DNA of 64,000 bases. It comes from Burkholderiaceae bacterium. GTDB lineage: Bacteria; Pseudomonadota; Gammaproteobacteria; Burkholderiales; Burkholderiaceae_C. Of this stretch, positions 32,023-40,965 are shown piece after piece. The position numbers and the translations under genes were made by a program. Position 1 is the stretch's first letter; each line of letters opens with the position of its first letter. Location: the NCBI GenBank assembly GCA_023954035.1, contig JAMLIT010000006.1, positions 1-64,000 of the forward strand, written 5' to 3'. Under the pieces are notes generated by a model. It saw only the letters and a list, made by a program, of their open reading frames with translations, was not told the DNA's origin and did not search any database.

Positions 32023-33384
32023 TTAGCCAAACAGCCGGTTCAGATCGTTAAACAAAGCGATGGACATCATCAGCAGCAGGAGCGCGACACCGCCGCGCTG
32101 CAGCTTCTCCATCCAGGCCTCGGACACGCCTTTGCCCGTCAGACCCTCCCAAAGATAATACATCAGGTGCCCCCCATCGAGCACCGGCAACGGGAGCAGG
32201 TTGAGCACGCCCAGGCTCACGCTGATCAAGGCCAGGAAGGTCAGATACTGCGTCAGGCCGCTGTGGGCCGATCGGCCTGCGTAGTCCGCAATGGTCAAGG
32301 GGCCGCTCAAGTTCTTGATAGAGGCTTCACCGACCAGCATGCGACCCATCATCTTGAGCGATAGCGCGGAGACTTGCCAGGTCCGCTCCACCCCGCCCCA
32401 AAAACCTTCCCAAGGCCCATAACGCACGGTGGTGAACTTCGGGGGCTCGCCCACATAGGCGCCGATGCGGCCGATCTGCGCGCCCTCTTCTTCCACCACT
32501 TGGGGCGTGACTTCCAGTTCGAGAACGCGCCCGCCCCGTTCGATGCGCCAAGGCTGTGCCACCGGCGCTGCGGAACGCACGGAGGTGCGGATGCCCTCGC
32601 GCAACTGCTGGGCATCTGCAATGTCTGCGCCACCGATGCGCAACACCAGGTCCCCCTGCTGAAGGCCGGCGCGCGCCGCAGCGCCGCCCTCTATGACCTC
32701 GCCGATGACCGGCCGCGTCCAGGGCGAGACGATGCCGACCTTGCGCAGCAACTGCGCGTCGGCCTCGCTGGCGTCGATCTGATCGAGCGGCAGCAGCACC
32801 GCGCGCAGCGGCGCGCCGGGCCGAGGCTCCACTTCGAGCCGCACCGGCGTGCCATCGAGCGCCGCCCGCGTCAGCGTCCAGCGCAGGTCTTCAAAGGAAC
32901 GCAGCTCACGTGGCTCCTCGTCACCGAGCGCCACGCTTTGCACACGCTCTCCCCCATGCAGGCCCGCCGCTTGCGCGATGGAGCCAGCCGGCGGGCTGGA
33001 GAGGTAGGCCATCGGCTCCTGTACACCCGACCAATTCACCAGCGCGTACAGCAGCACCGCGAGCAGCAGATTGGCCGCAGGGCCGGCCGCGACGATGGCT
33101 GCGCGCGCGCGCAGGGGCTGGGTGTTGAACGCCAGATGCCGCTCCTGCGCAAGCACAGGAGCTTCGCGCTCGTCGAGCATGCGCACGAACCCTCCGAGCG
33201 GAAACGCAGCCAGTACGAACTCGGTAGGCGAGCCCTTGGGCTGCCAGCGCAGCAGCGGTTTGCCAAAGCCAATCGAAAAGCGCAACACCTTGACCCCGCA
33301 GGCCACGGCCACGCGGTAGTGGCCGTACTCGTGCACGGCAATCAGGATGGCGAGGGCGCCGATGAAAGCGATCAGTGTCAGCAC
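32023..33384 (-). CDS. rseP: Site-2 protease RseP
   Basis: This intramembrane zinc metalloprotease (453 aa) cleaves anti-sigma factors such as RseA and signal-peptide remnants. The zinc motif H-E-Y-G-H lies at 18-22 in the first membrane helix, tandem PDZ domains fill about 110-320, and the third zinc ligand is in L-P-V-L-D-G-G-H near 400. The start is GTG at 33384 with AAGGAG six bases before it. The upstream extension in the open frame is spurious. It precedes bamA by 52 bp. Confidence 0.95.
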   Translation of the reverse strand: MLTLIAFIGALAILIAVHEYGHYRVAVACGVKVLRFSIGFGKPLLRWQPKGSPTEFVLAAFPLGGFVRMLDEREAPVLAQERHLAFNTQPLRARAAIVAAGPAANLLLAVLLYALVNWSGVQEPMAYLSSPPAGSIAQAAGLHGGERVQSVALGDEEPRELRSFEDLRWTLTRAALDGTPVRLEVEPRPGAPLRAVLLPLDQIDASEADAQLLRKVGIVSPWTRPVIGEVIEGGAAARAGLQQGDLVLRIGGADIADAQQLREGIRTSVRSAAPVAQPWRIERGGRVLELEVTPQVVEEEGAQIGRIGAYVGEPPKFTTVRYGPWEGFWGGVERTWQVSALSLKMMGRMLVGEASIKNLSGPLTIADYAGRSAHSGLTQYLTFLALISVSLGVLNLLPLPVLDGGHLMYYLWEGLTGKGVSEAWMEKLQRGGVALLLLMMSIALFNDLNRLFG

Positions 33385-33403
33385 GCGCAACTCCTTGCTA
33401 AAT

Positions 33404-34594
33404 TCAGGCCGCCATGCGCGCGGCCTGCTGCCGGGCGCTGCTGCGCGCCTGCGCATCCAGCTCGAGCAGCGCCGCCAGCGTATCGGGCTTGGAGGAGGGA
33501 ACTGCGGTCAAAGTTTCGACATTCAAGGCGTGGATCTGATCAAACCGGATGCGCCGCTCAAGGAAAGCCGCAACCGCAACCTCATTGGCAGCATTGAGCA
33601 CGACCGTCGTGCCTGGCGGCGCAGCCAGCGTCTCCCAGGCCAGCCGCAGCGAGGGAAAGCGCTCCGGGTGCCCGTGATCGGCTATGGACTCGAAGGTCAT
33701 GGCGCTGAGCGCGTGAAAGTCGATCGCAGCCGCACCCGATGCAACGCGCTCCGGCCACGACAGGCCGTAGGCAATGGGCACGCGCATGTCTGGCGTGCCC
33801 AGCTGCGCCACGATCGACATATCGCGGTACTGGACCATGGAATGAATGGTGCTTTGCGGATGAATGACGACGTCGAGCTGCTCGGGGGCCAGTCCAAACA
33901 GATAGCGCGCCTCGATCACCTCGAGCGTCTTGTTCATCATGGTGGCCGAATCGACCGAAATCTTGCGCCCCATCACCCAGTTCGGGTGGGCACAGGCATC
34001 CTCGGGCGTCACGTCGCGCAGACTGGCCGGCGTGCGCGCGCGAAACGGGCCGCCCGACGCCGTGAGGATGATCTTGTCGACCCGCGCGCTCCAGGTCGCA
34101 GGATCGTCCGGTAGGGACTGAAAAATGGCCGAGTGCTCGCTGTCAATGGGCAGCAGCGTGGCGCCCCCGTCACGCACCGCACGCAGGAACACCTCGCCCC
34201 CGACGACCAAGGCTTCCTTATTCGCCAGCAGCAAGCGCTTGCCCGCGCGTGCGGCCGCCAGGCAAGGCGCCAGACCGGCGGCTCCGACAATGGCCGCCAT
34301 CACGCTGTCGACCTCTGCGTGAGACGCTATCGTTTCAAGAGCATCTTCCGCTTTCAGCACCTGCGTTGGAAGCCCATTTGACTGAATTTTTTCCGCCAGA
34401 TCTCGCGCGTGCGCTGCGCTCGCCATGACGGCGTAGCGCGGCCGGAACTGCGCGCACTGCGCCAGCAGCAACTCCGTTTGGGTCGCCGCGCTCAAGGCAA
34501 AGACTTCAAAACGCTGCGGATGGCGCGCAATGACATCCAGGGTGTTCTTCCCGATCGAACCGGTGGAGCCAAGCACCGTGACGCGCTGGCGCAT
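33404..34594 (-). CDS. dxr: 1-deoxy-D-xylulose 5-phosphate reductoisomerase
   Basis: The second enzyme of the MEP isoprenoid pathway (396 aa) uses NADPH and a divalent metal. The N-terminal G-S-T-G-S-I-G-x-x-T-L is the NADPH site, L-L-A-N-K-E-A-L-V and T-A-S-G-G-P-F are conserved, and the metal and substrate region follows near H-P-N-W-x-M-G. Length is normal. Its ATG overlaps the cdsA stop as TGATG. It supplies isoprenoids used by the neighbouring uppS. Confidence 0.96.
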   Translation of the reverse strand: MRQRVTVLGSTGSIGKNTLDVIARHPQRFEVFALSAATQTELLLAQCAQFRPRYAVMASAAHARDLAEKIQSNGLPTQVLKAEDALETIASHAEVDSVMAAIVGAAGLAPCLAAARAGKRLLLANKEALVVGGEVFLRAVRDGGATLLPIDSEHSAIFQSLPDDPATWSARVDKIILTASGGPFRARTPASLRDVTPEDACAHPNWVMGRKISVDSATMMNKTLEVIEARYLFGLAPEQLDVVIHPQSTIHSMVQYRDMSIVAQLGTPDMRVPIAYGLSWPERVASGAAAIDFHALSAMTFESIADHGHPERFPSLRLAWETLAAPPGTTVVLNAANEVAVAAFLERRIRFDQIHALNVETLTAVPSSKPDTLAALLELDAQARSSARQQAARMAA

Positions 34595-35445
34595 CAGGAC
34601 ACCAGACGGGTGAGCATCATGGCGATGGGCAGCGTGGGCAGCAAGGCATCGACACGGTCCAATACCCCGCCATGGCCGGGCAGAAGGTTGCTGCTGTCCT
34701 TGGCTCCTGCGCTGCGCTTGACCAACGATTCGATCAGATCACCCACGACGCTCATGCAGGCCATGAAAAGGGCCCCCAGCACCAGCAACCAGGCGCCCTG
34801 GGCCCACAGGCGCGAATAGAAACTGGGCACGGCCGCCTGCCAGTGCGCATCGGCCAGCGCCCAGCACAGGCCTAGCAGCACGACGCCAGCCATGCCACCC
34901 CAGACGCCCTCCCAGCTCTTGCCGGGACTGATGGAAGGCGCCAGCTTGTTCTTGGTCCAGCGCAGGCCCAAGCTGCGGCCGGCGAAATACGCGGCGATAT
35001 CGGCCATCCAGACCAGCGACATGACCGAAAGCAGAAAATTGGTTCCGATGATGCGCGCCTGGACAGCGGCCAGCCAGGCCAGCCACAAGCCCAGCACGCC
35101 CAGCACCAGGCGCAAGCCTTGTGGAATGCGTGGCCACCCTGGCACGCCGGCATTGAGCAGCCAGGCGCCACCCAAAACCCACACACCAGTGCCCAGAACC
35201 CATGGCCAGGCCAGGGGCGATGCAGTCCAGCCGACCAGCCAGGCCCCGGCGCACAGCGCCACGCAGACCGCGGAGACCGCCAACGACGCAGCAAACGAGC
35301 ATCCGTTGAGGCGCCCCCACTCCCAGGCGGCGCCGGCCATCAGCACCAGCACCACGGCCGCAAACGCTGCCGGGTTCGGATAAAACAAGGCTGGCAAAAG
35401 AATGGCCAGCAGAACCAGGGCGGTCAGAATGCGCTGCTTGAGCAT
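34594..35445 (-). CDS. cdsA: Phosphatidate cytidylyltransferase
   Basis: This integral membrane enzyme (283 aa) makes CDP-diacylglycerol from phosphatidate and CTP. About eight hydrophobic helices are seen. The C-terminal signature of the family, S-x-x-G-D-L-x-E-S-x-x-K-R, then K-D-S-S-x-x-L-P-G-H-G-G-V-L-D-R-x-D, is complete. It lies between uppS and dxr with nine bases to uppS. Confidence 0.96.
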   Translation of the reverse strand: MLKQRILTALVLLAILLPALFYPNPAAFAAVVLVLMAGAAWEWGRLNGCSFAASLAVSAVCVALCAGAWLVGWTASPLAWPWVLGTGVWVLGGAWLLNAGVPGWPRIPQGLRLVLGVLGLWLAWLAAVQARIIGTNFLLSVMSLVWMADIAAYFAGRSLGLRWTKNKLAPSISPGKSWEGVWGGMAGVVLLGLCWALADAHWQAAVPSFYSRLWAQGAWLLVLGALFMACMSVVGDLIESLVKRSAGAKDSSNLLPGHGGVLDRVDALLPTLPIAMMLTRLVS

Positions 35446-35454
35446 GAAGGCCTT

Positions 35455-36186
35455 TCAGGCGCGGGCCAGGACGGGCGGCTCGTTGGCGAGTTGTTCGGAA
35501 ATCAGGCCAAAACGGCGCTCGCGGGCATGGTATGCGGCGATGGCGGCGTCCAGCGCCGCCTCGTCGAAATCGGGCCAGAGCTTGTCGCTGAACACCAGCT
35601 CGGAATAGGCGGCCTGCCAGAGCAGAAAATTGCTCAGACGCATTTCGCCGCCGGTGCGAATCAAGAGATCGGGGTCGCGAACGTGCGCCAGCGCCATGGC
35701 GGCGTCCAGGCTCTCTGGCGTGATCGGCTCGCCACGCGCAGCCAGGCGCGCCGCGGCCTGCACGATGTCCCAGCGTCCGCCGTAATTGAAACAGATGTTG
35801 AGCTGCATGAGCTCACAATGGGCCGTTTGCGACTCCGCCTGCTCGAGGCCAGCGCGCAAGGGAGCAGAGAGATTGCCGCGCTCGCCGATGAAGCGCACGC
35901 GAATGCCGTCGCGGGCCAGTTGCGGGACCTCGCGGCCTATCGCCCGCGCGAGCAACTCCATCAGACCAGAGACTTCTTCCGCCGGGCGGCTCCAGTTTTC
36001 AGAGGAAAACGCAAAGACGGTCAGAGCCGTAACTCCGCGTTCGGCGCAGGCCTTGACGCAGCGGCGCAGGGAATCCACGCCTTGCTTGTGGCCCGCCAGG
36101 CGCGGCAAAAAGCGGCGCTTGGCCCAGCGACCATTGCCATCCATGACGATGGCAATGTGCTCGGGAGCAGGCAGAGGTGAGACCAT
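35455..36186 (-). CDS. uppS: Undecaprenyl pyrophosphate synthase
   Basis: This cis-prenyltransferase (243 aa from this start) makes the C55 lipid carrier for cell-wall sugars. The signature M-D-G-N-G-R-W-A holds the catalytic Asp (D16), followed by S-S-E-N-W-x-R and the C-terminal I-R-T-G-G-E-x-R-L-S-N-F-L-L-W-Q. A GTG at 36213 overlaps the frr stop as GTGA and would add nine residues. I prefer the ATG at 36186 because most relatives begin close to H-I-A-I-V-M-D, but coupling through GTGA is possible. Confidence 0.94.
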   Translation of the reverse strand: MVSPLPAPEHIAIVMDGNGRWAKRRFLPRLAGHKQGVDSLRRCVKACAERGVTALTVFAFSSENWSRPAEEVSGLMELLARAIGREVPQLARDGIRVRFIGERGNLSAPLRAGLEQAESQTAHCELMQLNICFNYGGRWDIVQAAARLAARGEPITPESLDAAMALAHVRDPDLLIRTGGEMRLSNFLLWQAAYSELVFSDKLWPDFDEAALDAAIAAYHARERRFGLISEQLANEPPVLARA

Positions 36187-36209
36187 GAAAAGAGCGTGCG
36201 CAAGTCGCT

Positions 36210-36767
36210 TCACACCGCCAGAATGTCCTGCTCCTTGGCCGCGACCAAGGCGTCGATCTCCGCAATGTGGCGGTCGGTGATCTTCTGGATTTCGGCCTCC
36301 GAGCGCTTCTGGTCGTCTTCCGAGGCCAGCTTGTCTTTGACCATGCGCTTGACGGCTTCGTTGGCGTCGCGGCGCAGGTTGCGCACGGCGATCTTGGCGG
36401 ATTCACCCTCATTGCGTGCCAGCTTGGTCATTTCCTTGCGGCGCTCTTCGCTCATCGGCGGCATGGGAACGCGGATCAGCTCGCCCAGAGAGGCGGGGTT
36501 GAGGCCCAGATCGCTTTCGCGAATCGCCTTTTCGATCTTGGCGCCCATGTTTTTTTCCCAGGGCTGCACGCTGATGGTGCGCGCATCGAGCAGTTGCAGG
36601 TTGGCCACCTGGCTCAGAGGCACCATGGAACCGTAGTATTCGACGTGAATGGAGTCCAGCAGCGCCGGGCTGGCGCGACCGGTCCGAATTTTTTGCAGAT
36701 TGTTCTTGAAGGCCAGAATGGACTGGTCCATCTTGCCTTCCATGGTTTTGCGAATGTCGGCTGTCAT
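36210..36767 (-). CDS. frr: Ribosome recycling factor
   Basis: This factor (185 aa, same as E. coli) splits post-termination ribosomes together with EF-G. The N-terminal helix A-D-I-R-K-T-M-E and the domain 2 region D-A-R-T-I-x-V-Q-P-W are typical, with the long three-helix bundle at the C-terminus. GAGGAG lies just before the ATG at 36767. The open frame upstream of this start is not part of the gene. Confidence 0.96.
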   Translation of the reverse strand: MTADIRKTMEGKMDQSILAFKNNLQKIRTGRASPALLDSIHVEYYGSMVPLSQVANLQLLDARTISVQPWEKNMGAKIEKAIRESDLGLNPASLGELIRVPMPPMSEERRKEMTKLARNEGESAKIAVRNLRRDANEAVKRMVKDKLASEDDQKRSEAEIQKITDRHIAEIDALVAAKEQDILAV

Positions 36768-36880
36768 GCTTTTTCTCCTCGAAATGGGGGCTTGCGGACA
36801 GTGGCCCACGGCCAGTGGCACGCGGCGAGTGGCCTACTGCCCAGCGCGCGCGGCCTGGTGGCGGCTGGCCGCGCCACGCC

Positions 36881-37603
36881 TCAGACGTGCACCAGCGTGC
36901 CTTCGTCTAGGCCCATGACCACGCGTTTGAGCGCGCCGGGCTTGAAGATGGAAAACACCTTCACCGGCAGCTTCTGGTCGCGGCACAGCGCAAACGCAGT
37001 CGCGTCCATGATGCCCAGATTGCGCGCCATGGCCTCGTCGAACGTCAGTGTGGCATAGCGCGTGGCCGACGGGTCCTTGTGCGGGTCGGCAGTGTAAACG
37101 CCATCGACCTTGGTGGCCTTGAGCACGAGTTCGGCGCCAATCTCGGAGCCGCGCAGGGCCGCTGCTGTGTCGGTGGTGAAGAAGGGGTTTCCGGTGCCGG
37201 CTGCAAAGACCACCACCTTGCCCTCTTCCAGATACTGCAGCGCCTTGGGACGCACGTAGGGTTCGACCACCTGCTCGATGGAAATCGCCGACATCACGCG
37301 TGCCGTCAGGCCTTGCTTGTCCATGGCGTCCGCCAGGGCCAGCGCATTCATTACCGTCGCCAGCATTCCCATGTAGTCGGCCGTAGCACGGTCCATGCCT
37401 TCGGCGCCGCCGGCCACGCCGCGAAAGATATTGCCCCCACCAATGACCACGGCCACCTCGACACCCATGCGGGTGACCTCGGCCACCTCGCCCACCATGC
37501 GCACGATGGTGGCGCGGTTGATACCGAATGCATCCTCGCCCATGAGCGCCTCACCCGACAGCTTGAGCAGGATGCGCTTGTAGGCCGGCGTGGAAGTGGT
37601 CAT
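36881..37603 (-). CDS. pyrH: UMP kinase
   Basis: This amino-acid-kinase-fold UMP kinase (240 aa) makes UDP and is regulated by GTP and UTP. The N-terminal [20 protein letters not shown] and the C-terminal T-x-V are the normal motifs. The ATG at 37603 is the family start, and eight upstream codons in the open frame are not. The gap of 113 bp to frr contains short GC-rich inverted repeats but no clear terminator. Confidence 0.96.
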   Translation of the reverse strand: MTTSTPAYKRILLKLSGEALMGEDAFGINRATIVRMVGEVAEVTRMGVEVAVVIGGGNIFRGVAGGAEGMDRATADYMGMLATVMNALALADAMDKQGLTARVMSAISIEQVVEPYVRPKALQYLEEGKVVVFAAGTGNPFFTTDTAAALRGSEIGAELVLKATKVDGVYTADPHKDPSATRYATLTFDEAMARNLGIMDATAFALCRDQKLPVKVFSIFKPGALKRVVMGLDEGTLVHV

Positions 37604-37651
37604 GGGGTTCTTTCGTAAGACGGACAACAGCGGATGGGGGCGTTCGAAGAC

Positions 37652-38575
37652 TCAGGCGCCGGCCTTGGCGGCAGCGACCTGGGCCGCCACTTCGGCGGCG
37701 AAATCGTCCGCCTTCTTCTCGATCCCTTCGCCCACGACGTACAGCGTAAAGCCTTTGACCTGGGTGCCGCGCTCTTTGAGCATTTGCTCCACGCTTTGCT
37801 TGTCGTTTTTCACGAAGGCCTGGTTGAACAAAGACACCTCCTTGAGGTATTTCTGCACGCCACCTTCGATGCGCTTGGCAACGATTTCATCGGACTGCAC
37901 CGGCTTGCCTTCGGCCTGCGCCTTGGCTTTGTCTTCCTCTGCCTTGGCAGCGGCGACCGAGCGCTCTTTCTCGATCAGTTCGGCCGGCACGTCGCTGCTG
38001 GCCAGCGCCACGGGCTTCATGGCGGCAATGTGCATGGCGACATCCTTGGCGGCAATCTCGTCGCCTTCGTACTGCACCACGACACCGATGCGCGTGCCGT
38101 GCAGGTAGGAGGCAAGCTTGTCGCTGCCGGAAAACCGCTTGAAACGGCGGAACGACATGTTCTCGCCGATCTTTCCGATCAAGCCCTTGCGCACGTCTTC
38201 CAGCGTGGGGCCGAAGCCATCCTGCTCGTACGCCAGCGCGCCCAGGGCGGCGATGTCGGCCGGGTTGTGTTGGGAAATCAGCTTGGCGGCGGCATTGGCC
38301 ATGGCAATGAAGCTGTCGTTCTTGCTGACGAAGTCTGTCTCGCTGTTCACTTCGACCAGCGCGCCGGTGTTGCCGTCGATGAAGCTCGCCACCACGCCCT
38401 CGGCCGTGATGCGGGAGGCGGCCTTGCCGGCCTTGGTGCCGAGTTTGACGCGCAGCAACTCTTCTGCTTTGGCCATGTCGCCTGCAGCCTCGGTCAAAGC
38501 CTTCTTGCATTCCATCATCGGCGCGTCGGTCTTTGCGCGCAGTTCACCCACCATGCTTGCGGTAATTGCAGCCAT
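37652..38575 (-). CDS. tsf: Elongation factor Ts
   Basis: The nucleotide exchange factor for EF-Tu (307 aa). The N-terminal UBA-like domain contains L-R[14 protein letters not shown], and the core holds [10 protein letters not shown]. Length is normal for beta-proteobacteria. It follows rpsB after a strong terminator-like hairpin, as in E. coli where that site sets the S2 to EF-Ts ratio. Confidence 0.97.
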   Translation of the reverse strand: MAAITASMVGELRAKTDAPMMECKKALTEAAGDMAKAEELLRVKLGTKAGKAASRITAEGVVASFIDGNTGALVEVNSETDFVSKNDSFIAMANAAAKLISQHNPADIAALGALAYEQDGFGPTLEDVRKGLIGKIGENMSFRRFKRFSGSDKLASYLHGTRIGVVVQYEGDEIAAKDVAMHIAAMKPVALASSDVPAELIEKERSVAAAKAEEDKAKAQAEGKPVQSDEIVAKRIEGGVQKYLKEVSLFNQAFVKNDKQSVEQMLKERGTQVKGFTLYVVGEGIEKKADDFAAEVAAQVAAAKAGA

Positions 38576-38607
38576 CAGTCGTTCTCCAAATTCATTTCAT
38601 AACAAGG

Positions 38608-38633
38608 TAAAAAAAAGGGGGCGATCGCGCCCC
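38608..38633 (-). terminator. Attenuator hairpin between rpsB and tsf
   Basis: On the minus strand GGGGCG-CGAT-CGCCCC is followed by C and eight T residues. This is a textbook intrinsic terminator. Because tsf follows in the same operon it must allow partial readthrough, as known for the E. coli rpsB-tsf junction. Confidence 0.85.
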
Positions 38634-38674
38634 ACTTTTCTCCGCGACAGAGCGCCGCGCGGAAGGGGGAAGGT

Positions 38675-39427
38675 TCAGGCTGCCGAGCTTTCCACTTCCA
38701 CGAACTCGTCAGAGCCTTCGGCAGCAACGGCTTTCACGACGTCGTTCACGGCGTTGTTGCGGCCTTCAAGGACGGCGTCGGCCATGGCACGCACGTACAG
38801 ATCGACGGCTTTGGCAGAATCGTCGTTGCCGGGGATGACGTGGTCAATGCCTTCGGGCGAATGGTTGGTATCCACCACACCAATCAGCGGGATGCCGAGT
38901 TTCTTGGCTTCGGCGATGGCGATTTTGTGGAACCCCACGTCGACCACGAAGATCGCGTCCGGCAGCGCAGCCATGTCCTGGATACCGCCGATGTCCTTCT
39001 CCAGCTTCTCGATCTCGCGCGTGAACATGAGCTGCTCTTTCTTGCTCAGCGATTCCAGGCCAGCCTCTTGCTGTGCCTTCATGTCCTTGAGGCGCTTGAT
39101 GGACGTCTTGACGGTCTTGAAGTTGGTCAGCATGCCGCCCAGCCAGCGCTGGTTCACGTAGGGCACGCCAGCGCGCTGGGCTTCGGCAGCAATCGTGTCG
39201 CGGGCCTGGCGCTTGGTGCCGACGAACAGCACGGTGCCGCGATTGGCGGTGAGCTGCTGGGCAAACTTGGCTGCGTCCTGCAGCATCGGCAGCGACTTTT
39301 CCAGGTTGATGATGTGAATCTTGTTGCGGTGGCCGAAGATGTAAGGGGCCATCTTGGGGTTCCAGAACCGGGTCTGGTGGCCGAAGTGAACGCCGGCTTC
39401 CAGCATTTCGCGCATGGTGACTGCCAT
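38675..39427 (-). CDS. rpsB: 30S ribosomal protein S2
   Basis: Ribosomal protein S2 (250 aa). The N-terminal [17 protein letters not shown]-x-W-N-P-K-M is diagnostic, with the central coiled-coil insertion near 100-160 and [10 protein letters not shown]. The ATG at 39427 is conserved, and the upstream open frame of 43 codons is leader RNA. It heads the superoperon, which runs without strand change to 24325. The leader of about 140 nt may carry the S2 autoregulatory site; I see no pattern I can name. Confidence 0.97.
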   Translation of the reverse strand: MAVTMREMLEAGVHFGHQTRFWNPKMAPYIFGHRNKIHIINLEKSLPMLQDAAKFAQQLTANRGTVLFVGTKRQARDTIAAEAQRAGVPYVNQRWLGGMLTNFKTVKTSIKRLKDMKAQQEAGLESLSKKEQLMFTREIEKLEKDIGGIQDMAALPDAIFVVDVGFHKIAIAEAKKLGIPLIGVVDTNHSPEGIDHVIPGNDDSAKAVDLYVRAMADAVLEGRNNAVNDVVKAVAAEGSDEFVEVESSAA

Positions 39428-39565
39428 TAAAGTGCTCCAAAGGTTGGGTCTAAAATCCAGTCCGACATCGCCGCCTGCCGCTTTGCGCTGGCTGGCCGCA
39501 ACACCTTGGCGGGACTGGTTTGCTATTGGTTTCGCCAGCGCTTTCACGCCCAGCAAAACCCAGAG

Positions 39566-39571
39566 ATTCTA
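39566..39571 (-). promoter_or_regulatory. Candidate -10 box for rpsB
   Basis: TAGAAT on the minus strand, in GCTAGAATC, stands about 140 bp before the rpsB start. It lies between the divergent rpsB and amidase genes. A matching -35 is not clear, so the call rests on position and the hexamer. Confidence 0.4.
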
Positions 39572-39579
39572 GCATAGGC

Positions 39580-40965
39580 ATGGCAAAAGACCTTGACAGT
39601 ACGCTGCGGCTGCTGCGCGCGGGCAGTACCACGGCAGCGACGCAGATGGAGCTTTGCCTGGACCGCGCGCGCTCCGCCCCGTGCCAGCATGCGTTTGCGG
39701 CGCTGCTGCCTGAAGAGGCGACGCGCGAAGCCGCTCTTGCCGATCGGTCGCACCGGCCGCTTGCCGGTCTTGCCGTGTCGGTCAAGGACTTGTTCGACAT
39801 GCAAGGCCTGCGCACCACCGCAGGCTCCCAGGTGCTGCAGGACGCCGCACCCGCGGCTTGCGACGCAGTCGCCGTTGCGCGCCTTCGCGCCGCCGGCGCC
39901 GCCGTCATCGGGCGCACGCAGATGGTGGAGTTTGCTTTCTCGGGCGTGGGTACCAATCCGCATCACGGGACGCCGGCCGCCTTTGACGGCCGCTTTGGCG
40001 CCCTGCCCGGTCCGCCCCGTGTGCCTGGAGGCTCGTCGTCAGGCGCCGCCGTTTCGGTCGCAACCGGAGCGGCTTTTATCGGCCTGGGGTCGGACACTGG
40101 CGGGTCGATTCGCATTCCCGCCGCCTTGTGCGGCATCGTGGGTTTCAAGAACACGGCGCGCCTCGTCCCCACCGCAGGGGCGGTTCCGCTATCGACCACC
40201 CTGGACACTGCATGCGCCATGACGCGCTCGGTGCGCGACGCCGTGCTGGCGCACGAAATCCTGGCGGCGCGGCGGATCACGCGCAGCCACGCGCCCTTGG
40301 CGGCCTGGCGCCTGGGTCTGCCAGGAGGCGTGTTTCTCGACGGCCTGGACCCTGCTGTGCGCAAAGCCTTTGAGCGCAGCGTGGAGCAGCTTCGCCGCGC
40401 CGGCGCGCGCATCGTCGAGATCGCGTTGCCCGAAGTCGCGCAACTGGCCGGGCTGCAGGCTACCGGCGGCTTTGCCGCAGCGGAGAGCTTTGCCTGGCAC
40501 CGGGGTCTCTTGGCGCTGCGGGGCTCAGACTACGACCCCCGCGTGCGTATGCGCATCGAGCGCGGCGCGTCCATGTCCGCCGCCGACTATATCGATCTCT
40601 TGCACGCGCGCGCGGCCTGGATCGCACAGATCGAAGCCGCCATCGACGGCTTTGACGCGCTGCTCTCGCCCACCGTGCCCATCCTGGCGCCCTTGTTGTC
40701 TTCCGTGGCGCCCGCGGATGGAAAGGATCTGCTCGCCGATGCAGCGCGCGACACCGAATTTGCGCGTGCCAATGCACTGCTGCTGCGCAACCCCAGCATC
40801 GTCAACATGCTTGACGGCTGCGCGCTGTCCCTTCCCTGCCACCAGCCTGGCGAGCTTCCGGTGGGCATGATGCTGTGGCATGGCGCGCTGCACGACGACG
40901 CCGTGCTCAACCTCGGTCTGCGCGTGGAAGAACAACTGCGAATACCTTGGTCGGTCTGCCCATGA
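39580..40965 (+). CDS. Amidase signature family protein
   Basis: This 461-residue amidase has the complete Ser-cisSer-Lys triad: K69 in S-V-K-D-L-F, S152 in G-G-S-S-S-G and S176 in S-D-T-G-G-S-I-R-I-P. It is shorter and more divergent than GatA, so a role in hydrolysing small amides or carbamates is more likely than tRNA amidation. The substrate is unknown. The ATG at 39580 is divergent from rpsB. Its stop overlaps the start of the NAD(P)HX repair gene as ATGA. Confidence 0.88.
   Translation: MAKDLDSTLRLLRAGSTTAATQMELCLDRARSAPCQHAFAALLPEEATREAALADRSHRPLAGLAVSVKDLFDMQGLRTTAGSQVLQDAAPAACDAVAVARLRAAGAAVIGRTQMVEFAFSGVGTNPHHGTPAAFDGRFGALPGPPRVPGGSSSGAAVSVATGAAFIGLGSDTGGSIRIPAALCGIVGFKNTARLVPTAGAVPLSTTLDTACAMTRSVRDAVLAHEILAARRITRSHAPLAAWRLGLPGGVFLDGLDPAVRKAFERSVEQLRRAGARIVEIALPEVAQLAGLQATGGFAAAESFAWHRGLLALRGSDYDPRVRMRIERGASMSAADYIDLLHARAAWIAQIEAAIDGFDALLSPTVPILAPLLSSVAPADGKDLLADAARDTEFARANALLLRNPSIVNMLDGCALSLPCHQPGELPVGMMLWHGALHDDAVLNLGLRVEEQLRIPWSVCP

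Noticed and set aside
34318-34395. Stretch in dxr with some likeness to the palindromic repeat (TATCGTTT, CGCTTTC, GAAGCCC).
   Set aside because: About 60 percent match over 46 bases but no stem, and the protein aligns to E. coli Dxr without length change. The similarity is too weak to call a copy.
39522-39560. Part of the rpsB leader with CCAGCGCTTTCAC as in repeat R8.
   Set aside because: Only 13 bases match and the second stem arm is missing. It may be a fragment but I cannot support it.
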